A DNA stretch of 64,000 nt from an uncultured beta proteobacterium (lineage in GTDB: Bacteria > Pseudomonadota > Gammaproteobacteria > Burkholderiales > Burkholderiaceae_C), in NCBI GenBank assembly GCA_903897925.1, contig CAIUDG010000106.1, positions 1-64,000 on the forward strand. Direction: 5' to 3'. Positions 24,217 through 33,006 of this stretch are shown one piece after another (positions within the stretch are counted from its first letter, which is position 1; each line of letters opens with the position of its first letter). Position numbers and translations under genes: made by a program. The notes under the pieces were generated by a model that saw nothing but the letters and a program-made list of their open reading frames with translations, had not been told where the DNA came from and made no database searches.

Positions 24217-25521
24217 TTACAAGCGCCATACATTCAAACCGACGGCACTGAGAGATTTCACATCAAACGTTGATTTGACGTCAATAAAGCACCCGCCAGG
24301 TTTTACTTTTTTTGCGTATTCCGCAATGGATGTTGTAACGAAGGACTTGTGTGCGACCGCTACTACCAGCGCATCTGCTTGCGGAAGGTCATCCCATTCC
24401 ACCAATTTGATGCCGTGTGTTTGCTTTGCCTCATCGGGGTCTGCCACCGGGTCATGTACCGATACCTCAACCCCGTAGGTCTTTAACTCGGCGATCAAAT
24501 CCACCACCTTGGAGTTGCGCAGATCAGGTACGTTTTCTTTGAAGGTGAGGCCCAGTACGTTTACCCGGGCACCTTTGATGGCGCTTCCCACTTGAATCAA
24601 CTGTTTGACAGTTTGCTCGGCAATAAATTTGCCCATGCTGTCGTTGATGCGCCGACCGGCCAGGATCACTTCGGGATGGTAGCCCAGCGTTTCGGCCTTA
24701 TGCGTCAGGTAATAGGGGTCCACGCCAATGCAGTGGCCGCCTACCAGCCCTGGTCGAAAAGGCAAAAAGTTCCATTTGGTGCCAGCTGCTTCCAGTACTT
24801 CGGTGGTGTCCAGACCCATCATGTTGAAGATGACAGCCAGCTCATTCATCAGTGCAATGTTTAAATCGCGCTGGGTGTTTTCAATCACCTTGGCGGCTTC
24901 CGCCACCTTGAGCGACGAAACCGGGTGCACGCCTGCGACCACCACCATTTCATAAAGTGCGGCAAGCCGGGCCAGGGTTTGCGGGTTGTCGCCTGCCACC
25001 ACTTTTACCGTGTTAAGCAAGGTGTGCTGCTGGTCGCCGGGGTTGATGCGTTCGGGCGAGTAGCCTACCCAAAAGTCACGCTGCCACTTTAGTCCGGACA
25101 TTCTTTCCAGCACTGGAATGCATACCTCTTCTGTCGCACCAGGGTAAACCGTGGACTCATAGATAACGGTGGCACCTGGCTTGAGGTTTGCGCCAACGCT
25201 TTTACTTGCAGCTACCAGCGGACCAAAGTCGGGGTTGTGGGCGGCATCAATAGGGGTTGGCACGGCGATGATGACAATGTCTGCACGTCGCAAATCGGCG
25301 GGATCTGATGTGTAGGAAAGTTGCACTGCGGCGCGCAACTCAGCGACGGACACAGTACCACTGGGATCAACGTGCTGAAGGCATTGGGTAATTTTCTTTG
25401 CAGACAGGTCAAAGCCGATGGTGGGCATCAGCTTGCCAAAGGCCACCGCCAATGGCAGGCCAACATAGCCCAAGCCGACAATGGCAATGATTTTTGCGTC
25501 AGGTGCTGCAGCTTTATGCAT
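24217..25521 (-). CDS. UDP-N-acetylhexosamine 6-dehydrogenase (WbpO/TviB-like nucleotide-sugar dehydrogenase)
   Basis: 434 residues from ATG 25521, 23 residues inside the longest frame and giving the usual short N-terminus before IAIVGLGYVGLPLAVAFGK. It oxidises UDP-GlcNAc or UDP-GalNAc to the uronic acid with NAD. Motifs: VPTPID, ESTVYPGATEEVC, the central KVIENTQRDLNIALMNE, the catalytic cysteine in GGHCIGVDPYYLTHKAE, and GLTFKENVPDLRNSK. The pattern fits the TviB/WbpO/VipA group better than UDP-glucose dehydrogenase. First gene of the minus-strand operon, supplying an acidic aminosugar precursor. Confidence 0.9.
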   Translation of the reverse strand: MHKAAAPDAKIIAIVGLGYVGLPLAVAFGKLMPTIGFDLSAKKITQCLQHVDPSGTVSVAELRAAVQLSYTSDPADLRRADIVIIAVPTPIDAAHNPDFGPLVAASKSVGANLKPGATVIYESTVYPGATEEVCIPVLERMSGLKWQRDFWVGYSPERINPGDQQHTLLNTVKVVAGDNPQTLARLAALYEMVVVAGVHPVSSLKVAEAAKVIENTQRDLNIALMNELAVIFNMMGLDTTEVLEAAGTKWNFLPFRPGLVGGHCIGVDPYYLTHKAETLGYHPEVILAGRRINDSMGKFIAEQTVKQLIQVGSAIKGARVNVLGLTFKENVPDLRNSKVVDLIAELKTYGVEVSVHDPVADPDEAKQTHGIKLVEWDDLPQADALVVAVAHKSFVTTSIAEYAKKVKPGGCFIDVKSTFDVKSLSAVGLNVWRL

Positions 25522-25996
25522 ATCCGTAATATTCACAATCAAGATCAACGGAGGTAATGTGGACGCCTTGTTGTGCTGAAGGTGGATCACATCGTCGGAT
25601 AAGAATTTTGGGTTCTATGCCCAAATTGGCAAAAACTTTAGACCATTGACTCTTTCTTTACTTCAAGCATCTCCCGCGTGATCGGCAATGTAACCCAACT
25701 GTTGGCAACTCGGGTATTGATTCTAGGTGCTGCATCGTAAGGTTCGCCGCAGGAGTTTCACGCAATGTGCGCAACTGGCTGGCATTTGTCAGTACGTACA
25801 CGCAGTGCCCCTGTAGCCGCCGTCGGTTTGCAACGGAAGTAGACCTTGGCGTCTTGCTGCCATCTCTATACGGTCGGCGGGAACGTTGTCCCTTGCTGCA
25901 ACCGGACGGTGACAGGATTCGTTGGCGCTATAGTTGCGGCACTCCGGTAATTCAACGCATTAATTGCAAACCTGTGGCCGGATTTTCTGAGGTGCT
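25522..25996. other. Divergent intergenic region of about 475 bp
   Basis: Between the minus-strand polysaccharide operon and the plus-strand oligosaccharyltransferase gene. It holds a sigma-54 promoter for the plus-strand gene (25923-25938) and a small inverted repeat TTTGGG (25607-25612) / CCCAAA (25620-25625) that could be an operator for the minus-strand operon. On the minus strand TTGCCA near 25630 could serve as a -35 element, but no strong -10 follows. No convincing gene is seen; a 91-codon open frame inside has no recognisable features. Confidence 0.6.
25923..25938 (+). promoter_or_regulatory. Sigma-54 (RpoN) promoter of the oligosaccharyltransferase gene
   Basis: TGGCGCTATAGTTGCG matches TGGCAC-N5-TTGCW with GG (25924-25925) and GC (25936-25937) exactly 10 bp apart; one mismatch in the -24 and one in the -12 box. 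The predicted start near 25949 lies about 48 nt before the GTG start codon, much like the arrangement at the first pilin gene. Confidence 0.65.
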
Positions 25997-27496
25997 GTGC
26001 GGTCCTTCTTGCTTATTTTGTTCCTGGTTTTCCCTTGGCTGAACCCCATCGTCCAAGGTCCCATTCCAGCCATGGTGCAAAGCATCGTGACAGTGCTTTG
26101 CTTGGTTTCCTTTGTTGCTTATGCGGGCCATACGGTCGCTGCATTTGGGAAATCGTTTGCCGCCCTGGTTGCTTGGGCCTGGCTGTTGGCGGCTTGTGTC
26201 AGCGCGGCGATCGGTCTGATCCAGTATTTTGGCGTGAGTGCCCACTTTGCGCCATGGATCAGTTATGCGCCGACCGGAGAAGCCTATGGCAACCTGCGTC
26301 AACGCAATCAGTTTGCCACTTGTCTCAATATCGGCATGGCGTCATTGCTCTGGAGCTTGCCGACGCTGGCTGACTGGTTTCAGCGCCGTTCGGCTCCCGC
26401 GTGGCTGACTTACGCGGCGCGCGCAGCGGTATTGCTGGCAGCCGGCTTGTTGGCAGTGGCGGATGCGGCGTCGGCGTCACGCACGGGAATGGTCCAGTTG
26501 CTTGTGGTGGGCTTTCTGGCGACTTTCTGTTGGCGCGAGGATCCGCCTGCGGCCCTGATTTCACCACGCTGGCTGATGCTGGTGGCGGTGCTGTCTTATG
26601 CATTGGCTTCGCAGTGGCTGCCGCAAGCGGCGGGAGTGACCGGTGCGGATAGTGTGGTCTGGGCGCGTCTGCAACCTACTGAGCTGACCTGCAACAGCCG
26701 ACTGGTACTGTGGTCCAACGTGCTGCAGATCATTGCGCAGAAGCCGTGGCTGGGTTGGGGGCCGGGTGAGCTCGCATTCGCGCATTTCAACACCTTGTAC
26801 GCGGGGCCGCGGTTTTGCGAAATTCTGGACAATGCCCATAACCTTCCATTGCAACTGGCCGTGGTCATGGGGGTGCCCGCGACCCTGGCACTGATTGCGC
26901 TAGTCGCCGGGGTGGTCTACCGCGCCCGGCCTTGGCGTGAAATCGATGGCGAGCGGCGGCTGGCCTGGCTGGTGTTGCTGGTGATTGCGGTGCACAGCAT
27001 GCTGGAGTATCCCTTGTGGTACGCACCGTTTCAGCTGGCGCTGGTGTTGTGTGTGTTGCTGCTTTGTGGAGCGCGCTGGCGCCAGCGCATCCTGGGTTCG
27101 GTGGGCGCGCAGTTGCTGGCCAGTCTCGCCTTCGCCGTGTGCGCCTACACCACCTGGGATTACTGGCGTATCAGCCAGATCTATCTGGCGGCCAGTGAAC
27201 GGGCGCCCGCGTACCAGACCGAAACCCTGGAAAAAATACAAGGCAGCTGGCTGTTTCGCGACCAGGTGCGTTTTGCCGATCTAGGTCTGGCCACGCTGAC
27301 ACCGGAAAATGCGCAAGACATCTATGCACTGGCGCTGGACATGCTGCATTTCTCGCCCGAACCGATGGTGGTGGAAAAAATTCTCGACAGTGCCAGCCTG
27401 CTCGGGCGCACCGATGCCGTGAACTACTACCGCGTCCGATTTCGGGCGGCGTATCCCGACGCCTATGCCCAGTGGGCGCAAGGTTTGGCGGAGTAG
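25997..27496 (+). CDS. pglL: PglL/Wzy-family protein O-oligosaccharyltransferase
   Basis: 499-residue polytopic membrane protein that is expected to move lipid-linked oligosaccharide to pilin or other periplasmic proteins. It has about a dozen membrane helices; the N-terminal signature AYGNLRQRNQFATCL is typical of PglL ligases, DNAHNLPLQLAVVMG is the Wzy/ligase periplasmic-loop His motif, and HSMLEYPLWYAPFQ is the conserved Wzy_C_2-type segment before the last helix. The start is GTG at 25997, just after an in-frame stop and a GAGG ribosome site. It has its own sigma-54 promoter. Related O-antigen ligases and polymerases share the fold, but the QRNQFA and HSMLEYPLWY motifs favour PglL. Confidence 0.85.
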   Translation: MRSFLLILFLVFPWLNPIVQGPIPAMVQSIVTVLCLVSFVAYAGHTVAAFGKSFAALVAWAWLLAACVSAAIGLIQYFGVSAHFAPWISYAPTGEAYGNLRQRNQFATCLNIGMASLLWSLPTLADWFQRRSAPAWLTYAARAAVLLAAGLLAVADAASASRTGMVQLLVVGFLATFCWREDPPAALISPRWLMLVAVLSYALASQWLPQAAGVTGADSVVWARLQPTELTCNSRLVLWSNVLQIIAQKPWLGWGPGELAFAHFNTLYAGPRFCEILDNAHNLPLQLAVVMGVPATLALIALVAGVVYRARPWREIDGERRLAWLVLLVIAVHSMLEYPLWYAPFQLALVLCVLLLCGARWRQRILGSVGAQLLASLAFAVCAYTTWDYWRISQIYLAASERAPAYQTETLEKIQGSWLFRDQVRFADLGLATLTPENAQDIYALALDMLHFSPEPMVVEKILDSASLLGRTDAVNYYRVRFRAAYPDAYAQWAQGLAE

Positions 27497-27575
27497 GACG
27501 GAAAGCTGGTCTCGCTCTGGACGTGCGTGTACTTTTGGGGCAGCGGCAGCGTGGCTGTGGAAATAGCATCCGGGC

Positions 27576-29216
27576 ATGCATCGATCGGCTTTTTCATCGT
27601 TGCGCGGCGCATGGGCCGTGCATGCCGGCTACCTGCTCCTACTGGCGCTGGCAGTAGGGGCCTTGTACGGCCCCTATCTGTCCAACCCCATCGTCTTTGA
27701 CGACTTGCCTTTCTTTCTGCTGGGCAACGATGGCAGTTTGCCACTCACTGCGCACCGTCTCCAGCTGCTGGAACTGCGCTCCCTGCCAACCGCCACCCTG
27801 GCCTGGACCCAGGCCGTGTGGGGCCAGGAATTGCTGTATTTCCGTCTCGGAAATCTGTTGCTGCATCTGGCGGTCGCGAGTGCCACGTATGGCCTGGTGT
27901 TGCAACTGCGCGGCACCATTGCCGCACAGCAAAGCCGCCAGGACCGGTGCCTTGCATGCATCGTGGCATTGCTGGTGGCATTGCATCCGGTGGCGGTTTA
28001 TGCGGTTGGCTATCTGGTGCAGCGAAGCACCCTGATGGCCACCTTGTTTTCCTTGCTGGCAATGTCGGCCTGCCTGCGGGCGCAGGTACATGACCAGGTG
28101 CAGCAGCAGCATGCGCGCTGGTGGTGGCTGAGTGCCCTGTTTTATTACCTGGCCGTGTTTTCCAAAGAGCATGCCCTGATGTTGATGCTGGTGCTGCCCT
28201 TGCTGACGATCTACCTGCATGCCGATTGGCGCCGCCATCTATGGGCCGCGCGCTGGCCGCTGCTGGTGATGTTGGCCACCGCCTTGCTGGCGACAACTAT
28301 GCGTCGCCATCTGCTGGGTACGGCCTACGAAGTCGGTGCATCGCAGCTGATACAACAGCATCAGCTGACGCATCCCTGGCTTGACAGCGTGCTCACGCAA
28401 TGCTGGCTATTTTTCAAGTATCTCGGTTTGTGGTTGCTGCCAGCAACCCGCCAGATGTCGGTTGACCTGCGCGAGCCTATCTCCGGTGCATGGCCTACGC
28501 CCTATATGCTGGCGCCGCTGCTGTTTTTGGCGTGGGGCGGGGTCGGCCTGCTATTGCTGCTGCGGCGCGGGCGGCGCGGCCTGTGCGGCCTGGCCATGCT
28601 GTATCCGTGGTTGCTGTTTTGGTCTGAGTTGGTATCGGTCCGGATCCAGGAACCGTTTGTCTTGTATCGCAGCTATTTGTGGCTGGTTGGGAGCCTGTGT
28701 TTTGCTGCCGCGGTGCCGCTGGCCGCGCTGGCCGCACCCAAGCGACGGGTGTTGTTGGCATGCTTGGTTATGGTGGTCTATTTCGGTCTGTCGGTGGAAC
28801 GATTACGGACGTTTGCACATCCCTTGCTGCTGTGGGATGACGCTGAAAAGCTGGTGCATGGGCGCACTGACCTGCCCGGCGCCGCGCGTATTTATTACAA
28901 CCGCGGTACCGAGCTATCCAAATTGCAGCGCTGGGACGCCGCCATGAAAGACCTTCAGCGTGCTGTGCAACTGCAGGAAGACTTTCCCTATGCCTATGGC
29001 AACCTGGGGGCGTGCTATCTGCACGCCGGCCAATGGGCGCAGGCGCGTGACATGTTCAGCAAAGCGATTGCCCAGCGGGTGCAAAACCAGGAGCCGCTGG
29101 AGGTCCGTTTCTATATCGGGCGGGCAAGCGCCTATGCGCAGTTACAAGAGCCGGCCAAGGCGCGGGCTGATTATCAGGTCGCCTGCAAGGTGGCGGGCGT
29201 GGAGTGTGACAAATAG
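27576..29216 (+). CDS. Polytopic GT-C/TMTC-like membrane protein with C-terminal TPRs, second copy
   Basis: 546 residues. It has an N-terminal helix, then the loop motif SNPIVFDDLPFFLLGN, matching the acidic first-loop motif of the protein at 12826, then about nine further membrane helices to about residue 405. The C-terminus has clear TPRs: ARIYYNRGTELSKLQRWDAA, FPYAYGNLGACYLHAGQWAQ and VRFYIGRASAYAQLQEPAKA. Bacterial members are distant relatives of eukaryotic TMTC O-mannosyltransferases. It follows the pglL gene by 79 bp, so a role in protein glycosylation or in trimming or adding sugars in the periplasm is likely but unproven. Confidence 0.7.
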   Translation: MHRSAFSSLRGAWAVHAGYLLLLALAVGALYGPYLSNPIVFDDLPFFLLGNDGSLPLTAHRLQLLELRSLPTATLAWTQAVWGQELLYFRLGNLLLHLAVASATYGLVLQLRGTIAAQQSRQDRCLACIVALLVALHPVAVYAVGYLVQRSTLMATLFSLLAMSACLRAQVHDQVQQQHARWWWLSALFYYLAVFSKEHALMLMLVLPLLTIYLHADWRRHLWAARWPLLVMLATALLATTMRRHLLGTAYEVGASQLIQQHQLTHPWLDSVLTQCWLFFKYLGLWLLPATRQMSVDLREPISGAWPTPYMLAPLLFLAWGGVGLLLLLRRGRRGLCGLAMLYPWLLFWSELVSVRIQEPFVLYRSYLWLVGSLCFAAAVPLAALAAPKRRVLLACLVMVVYFGLSVERLRTFAHPLLLWDDAEKLVHGRTDLPGAARIYYNRGTELSKLQRWDAAMKDLQRAVQLQEDFPYAYGNLGACYLHAGQWAQARDMFSKAIAQRVQNQEPLEVRFYIGRASAYAQLQEPAKARADYQVACKVAGVECDK

Positions 29217-29251
29217 CCCGCTGCAGAGCCAGCTTGGCTCTGGCTTGCGGG
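29217..29251. terminator. Hairpin between convergent genes, possible bidirectional terminator
   Basis: Inner perfect repeat AGAGCCA (29225-29231) / TGGCTCT (29235-29241) inside outer CCCGC (29217-29221) / GCGGG (29247-29251). No T tract follows on either side, so termination is only presumed from the position between convergent genes. Confidence 0.4.
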
Positions 29252-29286
29252 GTGGGCGTGGCGCGGCACTGCCGCTGCGATTCGCC

Positions 29287-29778
29287 TTAAGGCTGTGCCA
29301 CAAAACTGCCGCTCTTGCCGCCGTGCTTTTCCAATAACTTCACGCCATTGATGGTCATGCCGCGGTCCACCGCTTTGCACATGTCGTAAATGGTGAGCAG
29401 GGCAACTTGCACTGCGGTCAGGGCCTCCATCTCCACGCCGGTAGGGCCACGGGTTTCGGCGGTGGCGGTGCAGCGCACCTGGGCGGCGTTGGTGGCCGTG
29501 GCCTCGGTACATTCCAGTTCCAGCGCCACCCGGGTCAGGGCGATTGGATGGCACAGCGGGATCAGGTTGCTGGTTTGCTTGGCGCCCTGGATGCCGGCGA
29601 TGCGGGCAATGCCCAGCACGTCGCCTTTTTTGGCAGTGCCGGCCTGAATCAGCGCCAGCGTGTCGGGTAGCATATGGATGCAGCCCTGGGCGATGGCAAT
29701 GCGGTGGGTCGGCAGTTTGTCGGCGACATCCACCATGTGGGCCTGCCCATGGCTGTCGAAGTGGGTTAGCGTTTGCAT
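29287..29778 (-). CDS. moaC: Cyclic pyranopterin monophosphate synthase
   Basis: Second step of molybdenum-cofactor synthesis: converts 3',8-cyclo-7,8-dihydro-GTP to cyclic pyranopterin monophosphate. About 163 residues from ATG 29778 (an ATG three codons upstream is also possible). Conserved segments [72 protein letters not shown] include the catalytic Asp and Lys near the C-terminus. A single gene, convergent with the GT-C gene and divergent from the M48 protease gene; no other moa genes nearby. Confidence 0.96.
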   Translation of the reverse strand: MQTLTHFDSHGQAHMVDVADKLPTHRIAIAQGCIHMLPDTLALIQAGTAKKGDVLGIARIAGIQGAKQTSNLIPLCHPIALTRVALELECTEATATNAAQVRCTATAETRGPTGVEMEALTAVQVALLTIYDMCKAVDRGMTINGVKLLEKHGGKSGSFVAQP

Positions 29779-29854
29779 GTAGCGCACTTTACATGAGCTT
29801 GACCAGCGTGCTGCGTAATACTGGCATGCTTGTGGTTTCGTAGTGATTTTTTCG

Positions 29855-31414
29855 ATGCAGTTCCATCACCTACCAACGTTCCGCGCACGGCCCGCTGCAG
29901 GTCTGGTGTCGGCTTGCCTGGCGGCCTTGCTGGTGTGGCCGGTGCCGGCACAGCCGGAGGCCGCTGCGCAGCCCTTGCTGTCAACCGCGCTGCCCAATCT
30001 GGGCGATGGCAGCGAGATGTCGCCGGTGGCCGAGCGCCAGCTGGGTGACCGCATCGCGCGTGAGTTGTACCGCGATCCGGACTATGTGGATGACCCCGTC
30101 ATCAAGGAATATGTGCAGGATATCTGGCAGGCGCTGATTGCGGCGTCCAGGGCGCGCGGTGAAATGCCGGACGCGCTATATGACGCCTATGCCTGGGAAA
30201 TATTGATGGGGCGCGACCGTACGGTCAACGCCTTCGCCTTGCCTGGCGGCTATTTTGGTTTGCACCTGGGTCTGATTGCGATTGTGAGCTCGCGCGACGA
30301 ACTGGCTTCGGTGCTGGCGCACGAACTCAGCCACGTGACGCAGCGCCATATATCGCGCACCATGGCGCGGCAAAGTTCCCAGGCGCCCTGGCTGATGGGG
30401 GCCATGATTCTTGGCGTGTTGGCGGCCAGCAAGGACCCGACCAGCGCCCAGGCCGTGGTGGTGGGCGGGCAGGCGGCTGCGGCACAAAGCCAGCTTAACT
30501 ATTCGCGCGGCATGGAACGTGAAGCCGACCGTATTGGCTTTAATGTCGCCACGCAGGCGGGCTATGCGCCCGAGGGCTTTGTCAGCATGTTCATGAAGCT
30601 GCAACAGTCCAGTCGACTCAATGATGCTGGCGGCTTTCCCTATTTGCGCACCCATCCGCTGACCACCGAGCGCATCGCCGATATGCAGAGCCGGGTGCAG
30701 CAACTCGGTGCTGACGCGCCGAAAGAAGTTCCCACCTGGGACCACGCCATGGTGGCGGCGCGTGCCACGGTTTTGTGCAACGCCGCAGTGGACGATTTGC
30801 ACCATTGGCAAATGCAGGCGGCGCCGGAAAATTTGTCCAAGCAGAGCGAAACCGAGCAGATCGGAACCTTGTATGGCGCAAGTTTTGCGGCGCTCAAGTT
30901 GCGCGAGTTCGGATTGGCAGAGAGCACTTTGCAGCGCCTGCAGCGGCGCACATTGCAAGTCCCTGCGGCGCGGCACCTGACCCAATTGCTGGCGGTTGAA
31001 TTGGCCACGGCGCAGGGCCAGTTTGCACGCGCTGCCAGCCTGGCCCGGCAGTTGGATGGGCCAGGACGCGCCACCATGCTGTACACGGCGCAGGCCGAGA
31101 TACGCAATGCGCAGCCCGGTGATGCCGCACAAAACCTGCAAACCTGGCTGGTTGACCATCCGCATGACGTACAGGGCTGGCAGCAGTTGTCGCTGGCCTA
31201 CCAGGACCTGGGGCGCACGGTGGCGGGGGTGCGCGCCGAAGCCGAAGCGCACGCCGCCCAGCTCGACTACAGCGGCGCCCTGACGCGCATGAAAGCGGCA
31301 CAGGACATGGTGCGCAAGGGGGGCGCTGGTGCCGACTATGTGGATGCATCCATTGTGGATACGCGGGTGCACCAGCTGACCCAGCTGGTGAAAGAGCAAG
31401 CGCAGGAGCGCTAA
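29855..31414 (+). CDS. Periplasmic M48-family metalloprotease with TPRs (BepA-like)
   Basis: 519 residues from ATG 29855 (a GTG four codons earlier is possible). An N-terminal signal peptide ([17 protein letters not shown]) directs export. The zinc protease domain has HELSH (H156, E157, H160) and the third ligand Glu in [10 protein letters not shown] (about E223). The C-terminal half is TPR-like. This layout matches BepA/YfgC proteases that monitor outer-membrane protein and LPS-transport assembly, so the likely role is envelope quality control. The small membrane protein gene follows 9 bp downstream. Confidence 0.9.
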   Translation: MQFHHLPTFRARPAAGLVSACLAALLVWPVPAQPEAAAQPLLSTALPNLGDGSEMSPVAERQLGDRIARELYRDPDYVDDPVIKEYVQDIWQALIAASRARGEMPDALYDAYAWEILMGRDRTVNAFALPGGYFGLHLGLIAIVSSRDELASVLAHELSHVTQRHISRTMARQSSQAPWLMGAMILGVLAASKDPTSAQAVVVGGQAAAAQSQLNYSRGMEREADRIGFNVATQAGYAPEGFVSMFMKLQQSSRLNDAGGFPYLRTHPLTTERIADMQSRVQQLGADAPKEVPTWDHAMVAARATVLCNAAVDDLHHWQMQAAPENLSKQSETEQIGTLYGASFAALKLREFGLAESTLQRLQRRTLQVPAARHLTQLLAVELATAQGQFARAASLARQLDGPGRATMLYTAQAEIRNAQPGDAAQNLQTWLVDHPHDVQGWQQLSLAYQDLGRTVAGVRAEAEAHAAQLDYSGALTRMKAAQDMVRKGGAGADYVDASIVDTRVHQLTQLVKEQAQER

Positions 31415-31423
31415 GGAGTCTTT

Positions 31424-31765
31424 ATGAAATTACTGGTCAAATGGTTGCTCCATGCCACGGCCTTGCTGGCCCTGACGCTTCTGTACCACGGTGTTTCCGT
31501 GAACGGTTTTGCCACAGCGATGCTGGCCGCGTTGGTCATCGGCATGTTCAACATGGTGTTGCGTCCGGTGTTGATTGTGCTGACCTTGCCGGTCACTGTG
31601 CTGACCCTCGGGCTGTTTTTGTTCGTCATCAATGCGCTGATGTTCTGGTTCGCGGCCAGCGTGCTGGACGGCTTTCATGTAGATGGTTTCGGCGCCGCGT
31701 TGCTGGGCTCACTGATCTACTCGACGATGGGAATTATTATTCACGCCGCGCTCGGCAAAGGCTGA
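31424..31765 (+). CDS. Small YvlD/phage-holin-4-2 family membrane protein
   Basis: 113 residues, almost wholly hydrophobic, with four membrane segments. NMVLRPVLIVLTLPVTVLTLGLF followed by FVINALMFW is the characteristic core of the Phage_holin_4_2 (YvlD) family. Despite that family name, these are widespread chromosomal proteins of unknown function and no phage gene is nearby. It has a good AGGAGT ribosome binding site and is probably co-transcribed with the M48 protease, which suggests an envelope-related role. Confidence 0.88.
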   Translation: MKLLVKWLLHATALLALTLLYHGVSVNGFATAMLAALVIGMFNMVLRPVLIVLTLPVTVLTLGLFLFVINALMFWFAASVLDGFHVDGFGAALLGSLIYSTMGIIIHAALGKG

Positions 31766-31797
31766 AATTTATCTGCCAGCGACGCGCTGCCAAAGGC

Positions 31798-31878
31798 CTA
31801 GAGGTGCCCGGGCGGCAGACAATGCGCCTCGCCGGGGTCGCTTTTCGCTTCGGCGATTTCTGCTGCCCGGGCTTCTAG
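31798..31878. repeat. Long nested palindrome in the region before the second pilin
   Basis: The left arm (31798-31819) and right arm (31859-31878) pair over CTAGA/TCTAG and then 14 bp centred on GCCCGGGC, with one G-T pair and a small internal loop. Inside is a second perfect stem TCGCCG (31829-31834) / CGGCGA (31851-31856). No T run follows. It is one extended hairpin or cruciform element. The remainder of 31766-32017 contains no gene. Confidence 0.65.
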
Positions 31879-32017
31879 CAGCGGGCTTGTCACATAAACG
31901 CAAAAACGCATTAGGGTAAACAAATATCGCCAATGCCCTTGGCAGCCAATGACTAAATTGATCTCACGAAACCGCACAACGCAGGTTTCCATGATTGCTT
32001 AACCATTGGAGCTGTCT

Positions 32018-32434
32018 ATGACCCGGAATTTGCAAAAAGGTTTTACCCTGATTGAACTGATGATCGTGGTCGCGATCGTCGGCATCCTCGCCGCAGTGGC
32101 CATGCCGGCCTATCAAAACTACATGATGAAAGCGAAATATTCGGAAGTTATTCTGGCGAGCCAGGCGGCAAAAACGGCGGTTGAAATCTGTGCCCAGGAT
32201 CTGAGTGCGCCAACCGGCTGCACCACCAACAGCAACGGTATTCCGGCTTCCACGTCCTCCAAATATGTGGCGAGTGTGATGGTCAGCAACGGCACCATCA
32301 CGGTCACGCCAAATGCCACCGAGGGGCTGAGAGTAACGGACACCTACATTCTGACGCCGACCTATGTGGCAGGCCAGCCGCTTACCTGGTCCACCGCAGG
32401 AAGCGGCTGCATCACATCGCAGCTATGCAAATAG
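32018..32434 (+). CDS. pilA: Type IV pilin-like prepilin, second copy
   Basis: 138-residue prepilin, leader MTRNLQKG then [20 protein letters not shown] with Glu5; PilD cleavage after Gly8. It has four cysteines (EICAQ, GCTTN, SGCIT, QLCK), enough for two disulphides, unlike the two-cysteine first copy. The ATG at 32018 is fixed by TTGGAG just upstream; both pilin genes share the same TTGGAGCTG leader. It ends in an intrinsic terminator. No sigma-54 promoter was found, so it may be under different control from the first copy. Confidence 0.92.
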   Translation: MTRNLQKGFTLIELMIVVAIVGILAAVAMPAYQNYMMKAKYSEVILASQAAKTAVEICAQDLSAPTGCTTNSNGIPASTSSKYVASVMVSNGTITVTPNATEGLRVTDTYILTPTYVAGQPLTWSTAGSGCITSQLCK

Positions 32435-32460
32435 TGCGCTTGCCGAGCTGACCCCACCAG

Positions 32461-32487
32461 GCGCCCTGCGGGGCGCTTATTTTTTTT
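32461..32487 (+). terminator. Intrinsic terminator after second pilin gene
   Basis: Stem GCGCCC (32461-32466) / GGGCGC (32471-32476), loop TGCG, followed by TTATTTTTTTT. Confidence 0.9.
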
Positions 32488-32520
32488 CCGCACGAATAGG
32501 GCTATGATGCGCCTCCCGTC

Positions 32521-32997
32521 ATGTGTACTTTCTCTGCGGAAGCTGTATTGCCTGGCATTCATATCACCGACATGGAGTCGGCTATCAATTATTGGCGTGA
32601 GCGCGCACCGTCGCCCGACGGCATTACCTTGCCGGCGCCCACGCGGGCCCTGGCCGAGGTCTATGCACTGATGGTGTTCCGGCACGCCAGCGAGGTCGAT
32701 GAGCAGAGCATGCCGGCGCCGGCACTGGCGGCCTGGCTGGAGTGGTACCACAGCACGCCGGATACGCCTTGCATTGCGATTTGTTCCACCAGCCAGGGTG
32801 ACGATGTCTGCAAGGGCTGCGGCCGTACTTTTCAGGAAGTGCAGCGCTGGCCGGAAATGCGCCCCGCCGAAAAGCGCGTCAGCTGGCGCCGCATCACCCA
32901 GCAGGGCGATGCCTGGCGTTTCAACAAATATGCCGAACGTGCTGCCGAAGGCCAGAAACCGGCGGATCAAAAGCCGGCGGGTTACAAGCCGGACTGA
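32521..32997 (+). CDS. DUF3717-DUF1289 fusion protein
   Basis: 158 residues of unknown function. Residues about 10-75 (IHITDMESAINYWRERAPS, ALMVFRHASEVDE) match the DUF3717 domain known from Burkholderiales. Residues about 84-125 (CIAICSTSQGDDVCKGCGRTFQEVQRW) match DUF1289, a four-cysteine probable metal-binding module. The tail is a short Lys/Pro-rich repeat (QKPADQKPAGYKP). Start is ATG 32521, though internal starts at 32548 (TTG) or 32572 (ATG) are possible. It lies alone between the second pilin terminator and the convergent yaeQ. Confidence 0.8.
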   Translation: MCTFSAEAVLPGIHITDMESAINYWRERAPSPDGITLPAPTRALAEVYALMVFRHASEVDEQSMPAPALAAWLEWYHSTPDTPCIAICSTSQGDDVCKGCGRTFQEVQRWPEMRPAEKRVSWRRITQQGDAWRFNKYAERAAEGQKPADQKPAGYKPD

Positions 32998-33006
32998 GGG
33001 CTGCGT

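Noticed and set aside
25767-26042. 91-codon open frame before the pglL gene
   Set aside because: Contains the sigma-54 promoter, overlaps the pglL start in another frame, and has no recognisable feature.
31424-31765. Prophage holin
   Set aside because: The family carries a holin name, but there is no phage gene nearby and it is likely co-transcribed with a chromosomal envelope protease.
31766-32017. Sigma-54 promoter for the second pilin
   Set aside because: TTGGCA near 31940 and TTGCTT near 31995 were checked, but no pair has the required 10-bp GG-GC spacing at a suitable distance; near misses are off by one base.
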